Assembly: GCA_021234155.1 (NCBI GenBank)
Contig: JAJEKV010000001.1
Span: 37,618,826 to 37,682,825, forward strand
Reading direction: 5' to 3'
DNA: 64,000 nt
Origin: Isoetes taiwanensis
Taxonomy: Eukaryota > Streptophyta > Lycopodiopsida > Isoetales > Isoetaceae
The notes below the pieces were generated by a model. The model had not been told where the DNA came from, ran no database searches, and worked only from the letters and a program-made list of their open reading frames with translations. A program made the translations under genes and the position numbers. Within the stretch, counting starts at the first letter, position 1; every line of letters begins with the position of its first letter. This document shows positions 49,260 through 59,389 of the stretch, piece by piece.

Positions 49260-49760
49260 GACCCTCAGGTCCATATGGCGAAGCAATAAAGGATATTAAG
49301 TCCACCAGAAGCACGTTTTTCAGCTGCCAATTTCCATGAGGAGTTACTTGCCACCTCTATTCCAAGGTATTTGTAACTATGCACTGTTCCTAGATCACAT
49401 TCTTTATGATGAATTGAAAAGACTTTTTTGTGCCAACTATCATGGCTTTAAATTTTGCAACATTGATAGCCATACCTTTCTGATCACAAAAGTCTTGAAG
49501 AGTATCCAAGTGATATTGGAGACCAGCAGCAGTTCTAGAAATCAAAACTGTATCGTCCACAAAAAGTAAACTTGTATGAGAGGACTTCAACGCCTCTCAT
49601 ACGTGCAAGCCATTCCTCAAACTCATCAATATAGAGTCCAAAGAGAGTGCGAGAACAAGGGCAGCCTTGTTTCACCCCAATTGTGCTCTGAACCTGTTCA
49701 ACACTATTAAATAGGAGTATCTGTTTATATAGACGTGCAACTGCCTGTTGCAAGCACCTT
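49260..49760 (-). pseudogene. LINE reverse transcriptase fragment
   Basis: On the minus strand: TIGVKQGCPCSRTLFGLYID and EFEEWLARMRGVEVL (about 49680-49600), then in another frame LLFVDDTVLISRTAAGLQYH with LQDFCDQKGMAINVAK (about 49570-49450). Finally YKYLGIEVASNSSWKLAAEK appears at about 49380-49320. The polymerase site is FVDD in place of FADD. Both ends are truncated. It is related to, but distinct from, the LINE at 6.3-11.5 kb. Confidence 0.85.
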
Positions 49761-49764
49761 CATC

Positions 49765-50041
49765 CGTTCGAGATGTTTAGTGTTTTCTTGGGTTTGTCAA
49801 TTTCTATCAGCGTTTCATTTGGGATTATTCAGAGATTGATATTCTTTTGACACGCCTCACGGTTAAAGATGTGCCTTCGAATTGATTCTTATCATTAGTC
49901 TCCTATTCTGGAGTAAGTACATTGTGCTCCAGGCTCATGCTCCTGTGGCATCTTTTTGTGCTTACACGGTTAGATGAGACATGTAAATTTTGTACTTCTT
50001 ATCTGATTAATAAACTTTTTGGCTTTCGTCCTTCAAAAAAA
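49765..50041 (+). mobile_element. LINE 3' end with poly-A tail (second copy)
   Basis: Ends GGCTTTCGTCCTTCAAAAAA at about 50019-50038, the same ending as the element at 35.5 kb, after a possible polyadenylation stretch TTAATAAACTTTTT. No coding sequence is preserved upstream on this strand. Confidence 0.55.
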
Positions 50042-52235
50042 GTATGGTGCAACAAACAAAAGTACTAATAGTATATTGAATTAAGAGTCAAACACGTGAA
50101 TATGCCATTCGTTACCATCTTTTCTAGCTTATGTAGACCTATTGAGCGATGAATCCAATTACTCTACAAAATTATGCCTAAGGTTACAACAATTGTTCTC
50201 GGGGGAATGCACTTAGGAATAGGGAGGGTATGGACGCCTGCATTTGAAGGGTGGCAAAAATATCCCTAGTATACTGATCTTTGGAAGCTAATTTAACCCC
50301 TAAAGTATATATTTTGTCTAGATTGATTGTTTGGAATAACCTTCAATTCTTTGAGAATTTCCAGTTATCCTGCCTAAGTCTACTCTTAAGCCACTCTCCT
50401 TCAGACTCGTCACCACTCTCCTCGGGTTAAGAAATGAATGGATTAGACCTCAATTGGAAGCTATTGGCATGGTCAAAAGCTATTGTTGGCAATACTGCTT
50501 CAAGCATTGGGACTTGAATTAAGGATTGCTAATAAAACTGATGTTAGGAGTGAGCTTGAAGGACTATTGGATTTGCCAACTTCAAAAGGTTGCCTATAAT
50601 CTCAAGCTAAGTGTAGCTAGGTGAGATTATGTGCTCATGGGTTGAGAACTTATGATTAGAAGTTCATGAGTCGAAGTGTTGGATATTATCTAGAAGATAA
50701 TATATAGATGACCATAGCAATCTCCATAAGCATAGAGTTTCTTGAATTGTGTCTAGAATTGTGACATAATTCTTAATTGAAGGATTATTAATGCTTATGT
50801 CTAGGACTGGTGCACTGGAATCTTCTCTTGTGTAAACGTGGTTTTGCCGACTGGCTGAACTTCATTTTTATGTGCAATGCATCATAAAATCGCAAAATTC
50901 TATACTAGGTGTGGGAAGCTATGGGTCAAGTTTGCCAAGTTGTTACTTGGAGTTGAGTGTGCAATGTGTCAGACTATGAAAGCCAAGGATAGTTGCATAC
51001 TAAGATTGACACGATCTTACTTACATGGAACCATTATGTAAGTGTGAGAACATGAGTCACATTGCTCGGGACTGCTAGGCAGTGCACTTGGTTCCAGTAA
51101 GGTTTCACCAAGTATGCATACAACATGATGGGACCATTGAAATGGTCTATGTCAAGGATCGTGAGATCGTGTATTGGATAAATGTGTGAATCATCTAGAT
51201 GTACTCCGATCAATGCAGTTGGAAGATGCGTTGAGAGTAAAATTTATCCATGAGAAGTTAACTAAGTGGAAGGATTAGCTACCCTACCCTGTTGCTTCGA
51301 ATTAGACCATGTAAACGATCTAAAAGCGATCTAGTATATGTGGATTGGCGTAGAATCCTACGACATGTACTACAGTACATGAGTGCCTCAAAAAGGATTC
51401 TACTTTAAGTTGTTGAAGGATGGAGAGGGAATTCTCACTTTCCCAGAAGTAGAGTTGCTTGACTCTCCAAGTTAGAGTCAAACCTAAGCAAGTTGAGATC
51501 ATCTTGAGGACGATGATTATGTCGACCTAAGAAATGATAATTTCTTAGTTATACGAACAATTTTCTTAACAATATGGTTAAGGAAAGTGCCAATGTTTAT
51601 TCCGCATTATGCTAATCCTTTTCGAGGAAAAAGGCTGGGAACATTAGCATAGTGTTGGGAAAACTAGATCTAGTACCGAGTATTGTGAAAGCCAACTATA
51701 CGAACTATACTATGTTGGATAATGAGGCTATATTCTGCGATATAGTGTTTATGTTAAAACTTCACTGTAACCCGAACTGAGTTTGGATGCTCCAATTTGT
51801 TCGAAAGTTGTACAATAAGGATATTCTTGGAATATCAAGGTCTCGTATGGACATGAGAATTCCTAAATGGCCATTACGAGAATAAGTAATCGTACAATAT
51901 ATTTCCTATATTGAATCCTTACTTAGACCTTGAGGCCAAGGTTCTAAGGAGGGGGAGGAAATAAAGGGTTACAGGTAATTTGGGGGCATGTCGCGCATGC
52001 TAGACCCTATGGGACGTCCATGGTTGTGGAGTAGCGTCGATTTTACCACTGGGTGGTCTGGGATGTGATCGGTATTAGTAGATGACTTGTATCTACTAAA
52101 TGCTGAATTTTATGATGGAAATAATTCGTATGCTTAATGGCCAAAGTATGTGCTTAAATAGCCCCAACAGAATCTAGGATCTATTTCACGACTTTGGCTG
52201 TGTCCTCTGCTGTGGCTACCTCCCTCGTATGTGCT
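50042..52235 (+). pseudogene. retroelement gag-like relic, very decayed
   Basis: At about 51030-51080 a frame reads LCKCENMSHIARDC, which resembles a CCHC zinc knuckle with its first Cys displaced, followed by a stop. No other domain is recognisable and the frames are short. From 51650 (TGTTGGGAAAACTAG) to 51960 the sequence has an LTR-like look, but no partner copy was found. Confidence 0.35.
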
Positions 52236-53290
52236 TAAGTAGCCCCAGCTATGTTATACGGAATAGAATTATGGGGAGGAAGCACTGCAACGGGAAAATG
52301 GAACAAAGGGGAGGGTCTAATAAAACACTTTCAATGCAGGGAACTAGGAATAAAGAAATCAACATCGGCGTCAATAGCATTATATGGGACAGGGATAATT
52401 CCATTTGAAGTGGTGGGCTTCAACATGACAATTGCATATTTGAGTAGAAATATGGCGAATAGTTCAAAGGAGAAGCTAGTAAGGCAGGCGATTGAGACGA
52501 TCGAAATGGCCAGAGAAGGTAAAGGAGGGTGGGTGTTCAAGCTCATCGTATGGGCAGATAGGCTAGAATGTGATCTTTGGAGGGAGATGGAAAATGAGCT
52601 ATTAAATGGGGAAAAGGGAACCGGCAAAAAAAGTTACTTCAGGTGTGGATAGAAAAACAACTAGAGGTAAAGCTAGAAATGTATTTAGAAATGATGAATC
52701 CAGAGAGGAGTATCAGACATGATATATACGCAGATAGTAACCAGTCAAAAGCAACAAGAATCATATTGCGCAGATTCAGAACAGGTAACTACAAATTATG
52801 CATAGAGCGGGGAAGATGACAGCGACCGATGGTGAGGAGAGAGGACAGAGTATGCCAGGTTTGTGACCGGCAGGAGATAGAAGACGAGGAACATGTATGG
52901 AGCAGATGTCTAGCATATGAAGCGATAAGAATGAAATGGGACAATGTAAATTGGGGGATTCCAGTAGGGAAAGCAATGAGGGAGGTAGCCACAGCAGAGG
53001 ACACAGCCAAAGCCGTGAAATAGATCCTAGATTTGCACGGTAACATGTACAGAACACAACAAAGATTGCAGGACACCATCAAAGGGGATGATACATCAAC
53101 ATCCCCTTGAGGTAGCAATACGGATATACAGGGGTAGGAGAAAGCGATTTTTTCCCAGAATAAAATTTGGATTTTTTTCATCACTTTCGCTGACCTTTGT
53201 GACTAAGATAGTCACCCTGAAAATAAGGGTGTTTTGAAGGTGAGCTCATATCTTGTACTCTAGTCATAGGACTTCAGGTCAAAGGATGTT
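52236..53290 (+). pseudogene. LINE C-terminal fragment with zf-RVT-like domain
   Basis: The 133-codon frame 52251-52652 reads MLYGIELWGGSTATGKWNK and later GFNMTIAYLSRNMAN, corresponding to the post-RT region of the 6.3-11.5 kb LINE. After a frame change 52829-53023 gives VCQVCDRQEIEDEEHVWSRC followed by LAYEAIRMKW, a zinc-binding C-C-H-C tail. The copy is 5'-truncated at about 52236 and ends in a simple-repeat tail. Confidence 0.8.
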
Positions 53291-53294
53291 TAAT

Positions 53295-53359
53295 GCAATA
53301 CAATACAATACAATACAATACAATACAATACAATACAATACAATACAATACAATACAAT
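53295..53359 (+). repeat. (ACAAT)n LINE 3' tail, 13 perfect units
   Basis: About 65 bp of perfect CAATA/ACAAT pentamers directly follow the LINE 3' UTR. Their perfection implies recent expansion or recent insertion. Confidence 0.85.
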
Positions 53360-53399
53360 TCATAAATCATTATTCTAGGTAACTGACCTCATTTTGAAC

Positions 53400-53800
53400 T
53401 CAATATTCCTTCACGAGTTTTGAGTCAATCGAGGATTTTGCTGCATGTACTCTTCACTCTCCCATGTGGCCTCGGGGAGTGAATGATCTCACCACAAGAT
53501 CATGTACTCTGCAATATCTCATATTGCAAAGCCTCCGAATGCGAGTGTCTAGAATCGCTTCAGGAATTACCTCAGAGCTAAGGGCTAGAAGTATTGTCAC
53601 AATCCTTGGACAATATTACTTTCTTGAGTTGACTTATGTGGAATATAGGATGCACTGCAATTCCACCCACACTATTTGACTCGACTCATATGCTGTGTTT
53701 CTTGACCCTCCTCGAGTCCAACATATTGAGACATCTTTGACCTCGTGCAATCTTTTGAAATTTAATCGTGATGGGGATAGATCATTGCAATTATTGATCT
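53400..53800 (-). pseudogene. Ty3/gypsy chromodomain relic
   Basis: The DNA is a diverged copy of 15850-16170 in the same orientation: GCATGTACTCTTCACTCTCC and CCATGTGGCCTC correspond to GCATGTACTCTTCATTCTCC and CCATGTGGCCTC there. It therefore derives from a minus-strand integrase C-terminus/chromodomain, now full of stops. Confidence 0.7.
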
Positions 53801-54570
53801 TCAACGAGGAATTTCTAGTAAGCGCAAGTCATCAGCTCGCGTTGATTATGTCCCTGCCCTTTGTACACACTACCCGTCGCTCCTACTAATTGAATGGTCT
53901 GATGAAGTGTTTGGATTGCCTCGACGCTTGTGGTTCACTGCAGATGACGAGGTGAGAAGTTCATTGAACCTTATGATTTAGAGGAAGGAGCCACTAGTAG
54001 AGCAATACCTAGTTGGGATCTTGCATCTATTGTTCCGTCAAGAACCTCCGGTTCTTTATGATGCATTTACCAATCCTTTGGACTAGAGTAGAAGCCCAAC
54101 TTCTATCTTAGTTTGCACCCAGTGTAACTAAGTACATGACCCTAGTCAGCTGAATTCCCTAACTAGTGTGAATTCAATATTCTTGATATTAGATCTAAAA
54201 ATAACATGCTACAGAAGGCCCAACTTCTTCATGCCTATAGTTAATACAATGGTAACGATAATAGACACACCAAGATCTAATTAGACGCAAGCTTCTAACA
54301 ACCCTACCATCTCATCTCTAGTCTTTCATCGAAGATGTTATTAGTCCTATTGGTTGAGGCACTTTCATTGTGACTCGGTGTTGAAGTCGGCCCTAAACGC
54401 CATGTAGTGACCGTCGTGCACAGAATCGGTCGTAACTTTCTTCTCGGGTGTCAGAATTTGACAATCTTTGATGCATTGGGAGGCTGATTTCGAGGGCTTT
54501 CCGAGGTGTGCTGGATCAGGTATTGTTTTGCTGTTAGACCTGCCGGATTTGCTGTTTTAAATATCGGCCA
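53800..54570. other. no recognisable gene
   Basis: Short frames only. The last part leads into the LINE ORF1-like ATG at 54573. Confidence 0.35.
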
Positions 54571-54572
54571 CT

Positions 54573-54946
54573 ATGGCAATGCGAGCTTCTTCTTCCAAAG
54601 TGGCTCTCCAGTCTTCAATTTCCTCACTGTCAGTGCCAGGTGAGTCTGTAGCGATGCACAATAATCCTTTGGCTCGTCCTGAGGGCCTTGTGTATGAAGG
54701 AGGGGACTCTAGATTCTCTACAGATGATTTCCCTCAGTTGCCTCCACGAGGTCATGTTTTCGATATTTTTGCATCTGTTGTTTCTACTGCAGGTCAGATT
54801 GCATCTTCTGGTAATGCTTCCACTCCCCCTGTTCCTCCACCTTCAGCCTCTCTGCCTGCCAACAGAAACACACGAGAACGATTTGGCGAGTGGATTAAGA
54901 AAGACATGCCTTTAGCAGTTTCTTCTGCTCAAGTCTCTGCGGCTAT
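54573..54946 (+). pseudogene. LINE ORF1 N-terminal part, cut by the LTR element
   Basis: A frame beginning MAMRASSSKVALQSSISSLS continues with LPPRGHVFDIFASVVSTAG, a Pro-rich stretch and RERFGEWIKKDMPLAVSSAQ, then is interrupted at 54947 by an LTR. Composition and style match the ORF1 of plant LINEs, and it would be the N-terminal counterpart of the remnant at 34.7-35.4 kb. Family assignment is an inference. Confidence 0.45.
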
Positions 54947-56598
54947 TGTGACGTTCCAGGGGAATATACGCTATAGATACGTATATTCCTGGACCCGTCA
55001 CCATACAAGTCTACCTAGGTAGCCTTGTATGCCTTGGATAAGTGGCAAGGGGTGCACATCTAAGTTAATTGTTTAACTTAGATAACCTTAGGATAAGGCC
55101 CATTTCCACATGGCCTTACCCTATTGGGCAACCGCCACACGGCCTTATCTTAGTGGTGCCACGTGGCATCCCATGTGGACCCACCCTATATTAGCTCTAA
55201 CCCTAACCCTAGACCTTTTTTTTCCTGACCTAGCACCCGAGCTCTCATCTACGTGCTCGAAACCCCGTTTCGAGCATCGTTCGTTATAGCCTAGCCTGGA
55301 GCAGCAGCCCCTGGAAGGTGTGTATGATCGTAGAGGGAGCAAGTCTTCAAACCACGTCAAGGAGCATGGAGACGCCAGGGATGGGAGGAAGCGCTTCTGG
55401 AGGAGGTAGGTTGAGCAGAGTTCATAGTAGTTCATCTGGGAGTTAGCACTCCAGATGGGTTAGTATTTCGTAGCTAGAGTAGAGCCACCCTAGAACCTTT
55501 GTTGAACATCTTGAACCCTAATCAAGGAACCCTAACTGATAGTTAGATATGCATGATTAGGTTAAGATGTTCATATGATATTGTTCATGATGATTATGCG
55601 ATGATGGTTGATCATGTTTGTTCCTCTTGTGTTGGGAAGGGGGGTAGAGACCTAGGGCCATATGAAGTATGCTCCTAGTGTAGATCCCTTAGTTCCTATT
55701 AGATGCGGCTCGTGCATAGGAACCCACCGGCTATGGAGGCTATGATGTGACTCAAAGACTACACAACGGGGCTAGAGGCAAGATGGAGGGAGGATCCCTT
55801 CCGAAAGTGGGGGCTACACGGGGATCCCATAGTGGGCTAGGCTTATGGCCTGGTCACTCGCGGTGGGCGGGCATGGGTCCGACACCTCCCCGGGCGGCGG
55901 TGTTGCCCTGCCTCTCAAGAGTTGCAAGTGTCAGCTTGGCTCTTGTTTTGGGGGTTCACTGGGCGGTGCGAATCGTGTGTGTCGCCACAATTCTCTAGCC
56001 CGTGGAGCCTCTAGACCCCGGGAAGGGGGAGATGCAACCCTTCCTACCCTCGACGGGACCGGGGAGATGCAACCCGAGTAGTCCCGATGGGTGATGCCAT
56101 GGGATTGCGTGATCCCAAAGGTTAGAGTCATGCCGAGCCTCGATCTAGCCCATCCGCAAAGTATGCAATGTGAGGGGCGGATGGAGTGGTCAACCCTAGC
56201 CATTGTCTTATGCCAGCCCCGCCATTGTTATGATTCTGGCCCTGTTCTATCTTGAGGTTCGCTTGATCCGGGCCGACTTCCTCATGTGTCGAGCCACGGG
56301 TAGGAGCTCTCTGTTTTATGATATGTGATTATGTTCTTTGCACTTGTGGATATGGGATGGACTACCCTTCGAGGTAGTATTTGTATTGATGTTGCTAGTT
56401 CTGACGTGTTTATCGCTTCCGCTGTTATAGGAGCCCATAGGGAAGGGGGCGCGAAGACACCTTTCGTGTCCCCTTCCCGCACTCACGGAGACTCGAGTGA
56501 GCGGGATAGACGGAGGGGCCTGCAGGCGGTTGTTGAGCCGGACGGGGATTTCTGCCGAGTGTATACGACCCGCCAGATATTTAGCAGGGAGCGTCACA
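54947..56598 (+). mobile_element. 5' LTR of an LTR retrotransposon, 1652 bp
   Basis: The segment starts TGTGACG and ends CGTCACA, a perfect 7 bp terminal inverted repeat with TG...CA ends. One base later comes a canonical primer-binding site. It interrupts a LINE ORF1-like frame. Near its start AATATACGCTATAGATACGT followed by ATATTCC forms an inverted repeat. No matching 3' LTR is present in the rest of the window, so the element is either longer than 9 kb, truncated, or broken by later insertions. Part of the LTR (about 55700-56300) is GC-rich, with open frames that look like chance. Confidence 0.85.
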
Positions 56599-56599
56599 A

Positions 56600-56611
56600 T
56601 GGTATCAGAGC
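56600..56611 (+). promoter_or_regulatory. primer-binding site, initiator Met-tRNA type
   Basis: TGGTATCAGAGC directly follows the LTR end after a single base. It is complementary to the 3' end of plant initiator methionine tRNA, the standard minus-strand primer of plant LTR retrotransposons. Its presence means 54947-56598 is a 5' LTR with attached internal region, not a solo LTR. Confidence 0.9.
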
Positions 56612-57117
56612 GATGTTCTTGGTTGACCAAGAACTAGCACTGACCATAACCATGAAAGTAGTCTAACAGACCTATAGGGGTGTGAAATAAAATTTCCACC
56701 ATCGAACCCAAAAAAATAGGGGAAAATTTTTTCTCCTAGGTAGTGGGTCCGAAATTAGGGTAAGAAGTGAATTAGTCCAATTCATCTTCTAGTAAAATTG
56801 GAGTGAAAATTATGCATCTGCACCAAATTTCACCTAAAATGGGTCGAAGAATCATGCCAATCGGAGACCCGGGTGAAAAAAAGGGCGCAAATCCATAATT
56901 AGCACTTCAAACCATTAGGAAATTCAAAAAATGCAAGGTATAATACGAATTAATACAAGGTTAATACAAGGCTAATAAATAGGGGTAATTATGGTGGGAG
57001 AATATTCCTAGGGACCCTCCTTTTTAAATATCTGACACCTCATTCTCTCTCCAACCATTCCCACCACCACCTCTCTCTTGATCAGCCTTACGTCACCCAT
57101 TTCCTGAACCGCAAGAT
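56612..57117 (+). other. leader between primer site and H3-like ORF
   Basis: AT-rich, non-coding. A TTTTTAAATATC stretch at about 57021-57032 and a CT-rich stretch (CTCTCTCC, CACCTCTCTCTT) before 57080 would fit a separate promoter and 5' UTR for the ORF downstream, which could equally be read from the LTR promoter. Confidence 0.45.
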
Positions 57118-57159
57118 ATGGCACGCACTCAAACAAACTTACAGGAAGACTGGCCCTAG
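57118..57159 (+). CDS. 13-codon frame starting MARTQT upstream of the H3-like ORF
   Basis: ATG at 57118 opens a frame [13 protein letters not shown] then TAG at 57157. The first residues resemble the MARTKQT start of histone H3 (and the MARTK start of plant CENH3). It may be a relic of the original H3 start separated by a frameshift, a short upstream frame, or chance. Confidence 0.35.
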   Translation: MARTQTNLQEDWP

Positions 57160-57172
57160 GCGAGTTCCCTCG

Positions 57173-58252
57173 ATGGCGGCGGCAGCAGCAGGCGGCCATG
57201 GGAAGCAAATACCACCCCACCCGAGGCCCAAGCCAGGCGACGCGGACTCACCTTCTTCCGACGACACATTCCAGGAAGCAGAGGAGGAACTCCCGAGTAG
57301 TTCGTCCGGGCACACTCAGCGGACGGGCGAATCCCATGACCTCGGCAACCTGTCCGACCGAGAGGTGGAGCACAGGGAGGAGCGCCGGGAGGAGGAGCCC
57401 CACCAGCAGCCGAAGGACCAGACCGGGCAGCCAGGCCCCTCTTCCATTAAGAAGAAGGGCAAGCAAAAGGTGAAGGAGTGGCCAGAGGAGCGGGCAGCTC
57501 GCAAGAAAAGGGAAAGGGAGCTGCTGGAGAAGGAAAGGAGGACGAAGAAGAGGAATGACCGGCCTCGCGGGACGGTCACAATTGAGGAACCCCACGCCCG
57601 CGGGGTAGATGAAGAGGAGGAGGCAGGTGGAGGAGACGAGGAGGAAGAGGAGGAGGACGAGCAGCAGGGCGCCGGGGGTTCTTCCAACCCCGACGCAAGA
57701 CCACCTTACCCTAAGTGGCCAGAGCCACCGAAGGGGGTCAAGAAGCAGAAGGTGGGAGAACGCGAATTCACGCTCCGCCAAGATCGTGAATTCATGCGTA
57801 AGATGAAGGTGTACCAAGAGTACCTCCGTCGCTGGACGAGGTACAACGAATGGTACTGCCGTCAGGAGGTGCAGAGGGCCGTGGAGGGCGGCAGGCCGAA
57901 GAAAAATCAGCCGAAGCCACCCCCACCTAGACCGGAAAAACCCAAAAGGGTTCACCACGGGCCGAACAGTGTGTACGCCCGGGTGTTTAGGGAGATCAAG
58001 CACTTCCAGATGTGCACAAATCTCCTCATAAGGAAGGCGCCCTTCGAACGCCTTCTTCGGGAAGTCATGCAGCAGTTTCGGACCGATTATAGGGTTACCC
58101 CTCTAATGACCCGGGCTCTGCAAGAGGCTGCTGAAGCAGAGCTGGTGCAGCTCTTTGAGGAAGGGAATCTCTGTGCCATCCATGCTAAGAGAGTCACCCT
58201 TATGCCCAAGGACATTCACTTAGCACGGAGGATTCGCAGAGAAAGACCTTAG
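57173..58252 (+). CDS. histone H3-like protein with ~270-residue N-terminal tail, inside an LTR retrotransposon
   Basis: An uninterrupted intronless frame of 359 codons. Residues 271-359 are a full H3 histone fold: [75 protein letters not shown], then RRERP. Loop 1 has canonical H3 length, without the CENH3-type insertion, although HFQ and TNLLI in the alphaN helix recall plant CENH3. The tail is about five times longer than in normal H3. It is highly charged (a Lys/Arg-rich stretch around residues 95-130, an acid-rich run around 145-165, a Tyr/Trp/Arg-rich segment around 195-240) and lacks the ARKS modification motifs. Base composition is much more GC-rich than the flanks. The ORF sits about 560 bp after the primer site, where gag would be expected. 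The start ATG is the first in this frame. The product should be nuclear and might assemble into nucleosomes; that is inference. Confidence 0.85.
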   Translation: MAAAAAGGHGKQIPPHPRPKPGDADSPSSDDTFQEAEEELPSSSSGHTQRTGESHDLGNLSDREVEHREERREEEPHQQPKDQTGQPGPSSIKKKGKQKVKEWPEERAARKKRERELLEKERRTKKRNDRPRGTVTIEEPHARGVDEEEEAGGGDEEEEEEDEQQGAGGSSNPDARPPYPKWPEPPKGVKKQKVGEREFTLRQDREFMRKMKVYQEYLRRWTRYNEWYCRQEVQRAVEGGRPKKNQPKPPPPRPEKPKRVHHGPNSVYARVFREIKHFQMCTNLLIRKAPFERLLREVMQQFRTDYRVTPLMTRALQEAAEAELVQLFEEGNLCAIHAKRVTLMPKDIHLARRIRRERP

Positions 58253-58400
58253 AGCCTCAATTTTGGAATTTTGTAGAAAGTTAAAATCTTCATGTAACTG
58301 TGTTTTCCTATTAATATAAAAGTTGATTTCCTCTGTAAATGGAAAAATGTTGGATGCTTGTCATTTAGGAAATTAAACCCAATTGTAGTAGAATTCTTTA
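58253..58400 (+). terminator. 3' UTR/polyadenylation region of the H3-like ORF
   Basis: T-rich sequence with ATTAATATAAAAG and several TGTAA words follows the stop, as expected for a plant polyadenylation region. There is no histone-type stem-loop. Confidence 0.35.
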
Positions 58401-58479
58401 TAGCATGCTTAGGAATACCCTAGGAATCATGACTACAACGAAAATTTTGGCAAAAGAATCACCCAAAAAGCAAAAAAAT

Positions 58480-58775
58480 CTGGCCAACCGGGTGAGACCG
58501 CGCCAATGGCCTCTGCGTCCACGACGCGGGCGCGTTTCGCGCGGATTCACCCGGGTGCGCCGAAATTATGCTTTTGGGTGTCAGTTTTGTTCAAAATAAG
58601 TTGCTAGTTAGGTCAGAATTGATCCAATTAGCCATGTTAGCATCTTCAAACTCTCAAATTTGACCAAAATTGGCTCCAAAATCGGCCAACCGGGTGAGAC
58701 CGCGCCAAACGCGTCTGCGTTCGCGACGCGGAGGCCATCCGCGCGGATTCACCCGGGTCAGCCCATTTTCGACCC
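58480..58775. repeat. two GC-rich inverted repeats upstream of a TATA promoter
   Basis: The segment CCAACCGGGTGAGACCGCGC ... GCGCGGATTCACCCGGGT occurs at 58482-58556 and again at 58683-58759. Each copy is itself a stem with arms CGGGTGA/TCACCCG and GCG/CGC around a centre such as GCGTCTGCGTTCGCGACGC. They are CpG islands in an AT-rich setting. Confidence 0.7.
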
Positions 58776-58937
58776 AAATTAGCCAAATTCAGCCAAACAA
58801 ACTGCCATGTAGTGTTTCTTGCTTTGTTTTGCTTAGATTTGCACTTCATGGTAGCTCATTTGGACACCCATAGCCATGGAACAAAGGCCTTTCTCATCTA
58901 GGTACCTTTTGCACAAATCCCGAGGTCAACCATAGTC

Positions 58938-58945
58938 TATAAAAA
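58938..58945 (+). promoter_or_regulatory. TATA box
   Basis: TATAAAAA at 58938 is followed by GGGGCC, a pyrimidine-rich likely start-site region around 58960-58975 and, at 59056, an ATG in good context (CTCAATGGCG). This is a textbook plant core promoter. Confidence 0.6.
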
Positions 58946-59055
58946 GGGGCCTCATTTGCCATTCTCCCTTCAACAGAACTGCTCCCAGCCACTTAGGCGA
59001 TTTTCTGATCCCTCACTGACCTTAGCAAGCTATTTTCTGCACCCTTCTTTGCTCA

Positions 59056-59380
59056 ATGGCGCCCAGCAACTTTGAGAGATGGTACAATGCTGCAAACCAC
59101 ATCCATCAGCTTCCTGCCGAGCAAGCCTTCTCTGTGTTTGACCACTTGTTTGATCTTCATGCAACTCTGTCTAGAACACCTATAGATGATTTGAAAACAA
59201 GAGTACAATGACAAGAAGCCAAGATCTGGAAATTCGTGATGCCATCTAATTCCTATCACAAAGCTTGCTGAAAGCCATAGCCATATTCATAAAATTGAAG
59301 CGGCAAAAGTGCAACCATCTTTTGGAAGGATAAATAAATTGGAACAAACGCTACTGGCTATGAAGAAAATAACGTCCCCA
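59056..59380 (+). pseudogene. unrecognised protein start, frame broken after 51 codons
   Basis: MAPSNFERWYNAANHIHQLP continues to DLKTRVQ and TGA at 59209. Afterwards another frame gives helical, coiled-coil-like sequence with stops. It could be a decayed retroelement gag driven by the TATA promoter at 58938, or a broken host gene. I do not recognise the family. Confidence 0.35.
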
Positions 59381-59389
59381 TAACATAGT

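Noticed and set aside
55747-56666. GC-rich open frames inside the LTR (for example 56325-56666)
   Set aside because: They lie within the LTR, overlap on both strands and show no domain.
57248-58003. 251-codon frame antisense to the H3-like ORF
   Set aside because: It is the complement of a GC-rich, Glu/Lys/Arg-rich coding region, which leaves the opposite strand open by composition. Leu/Pro/Val-rich with no motif.
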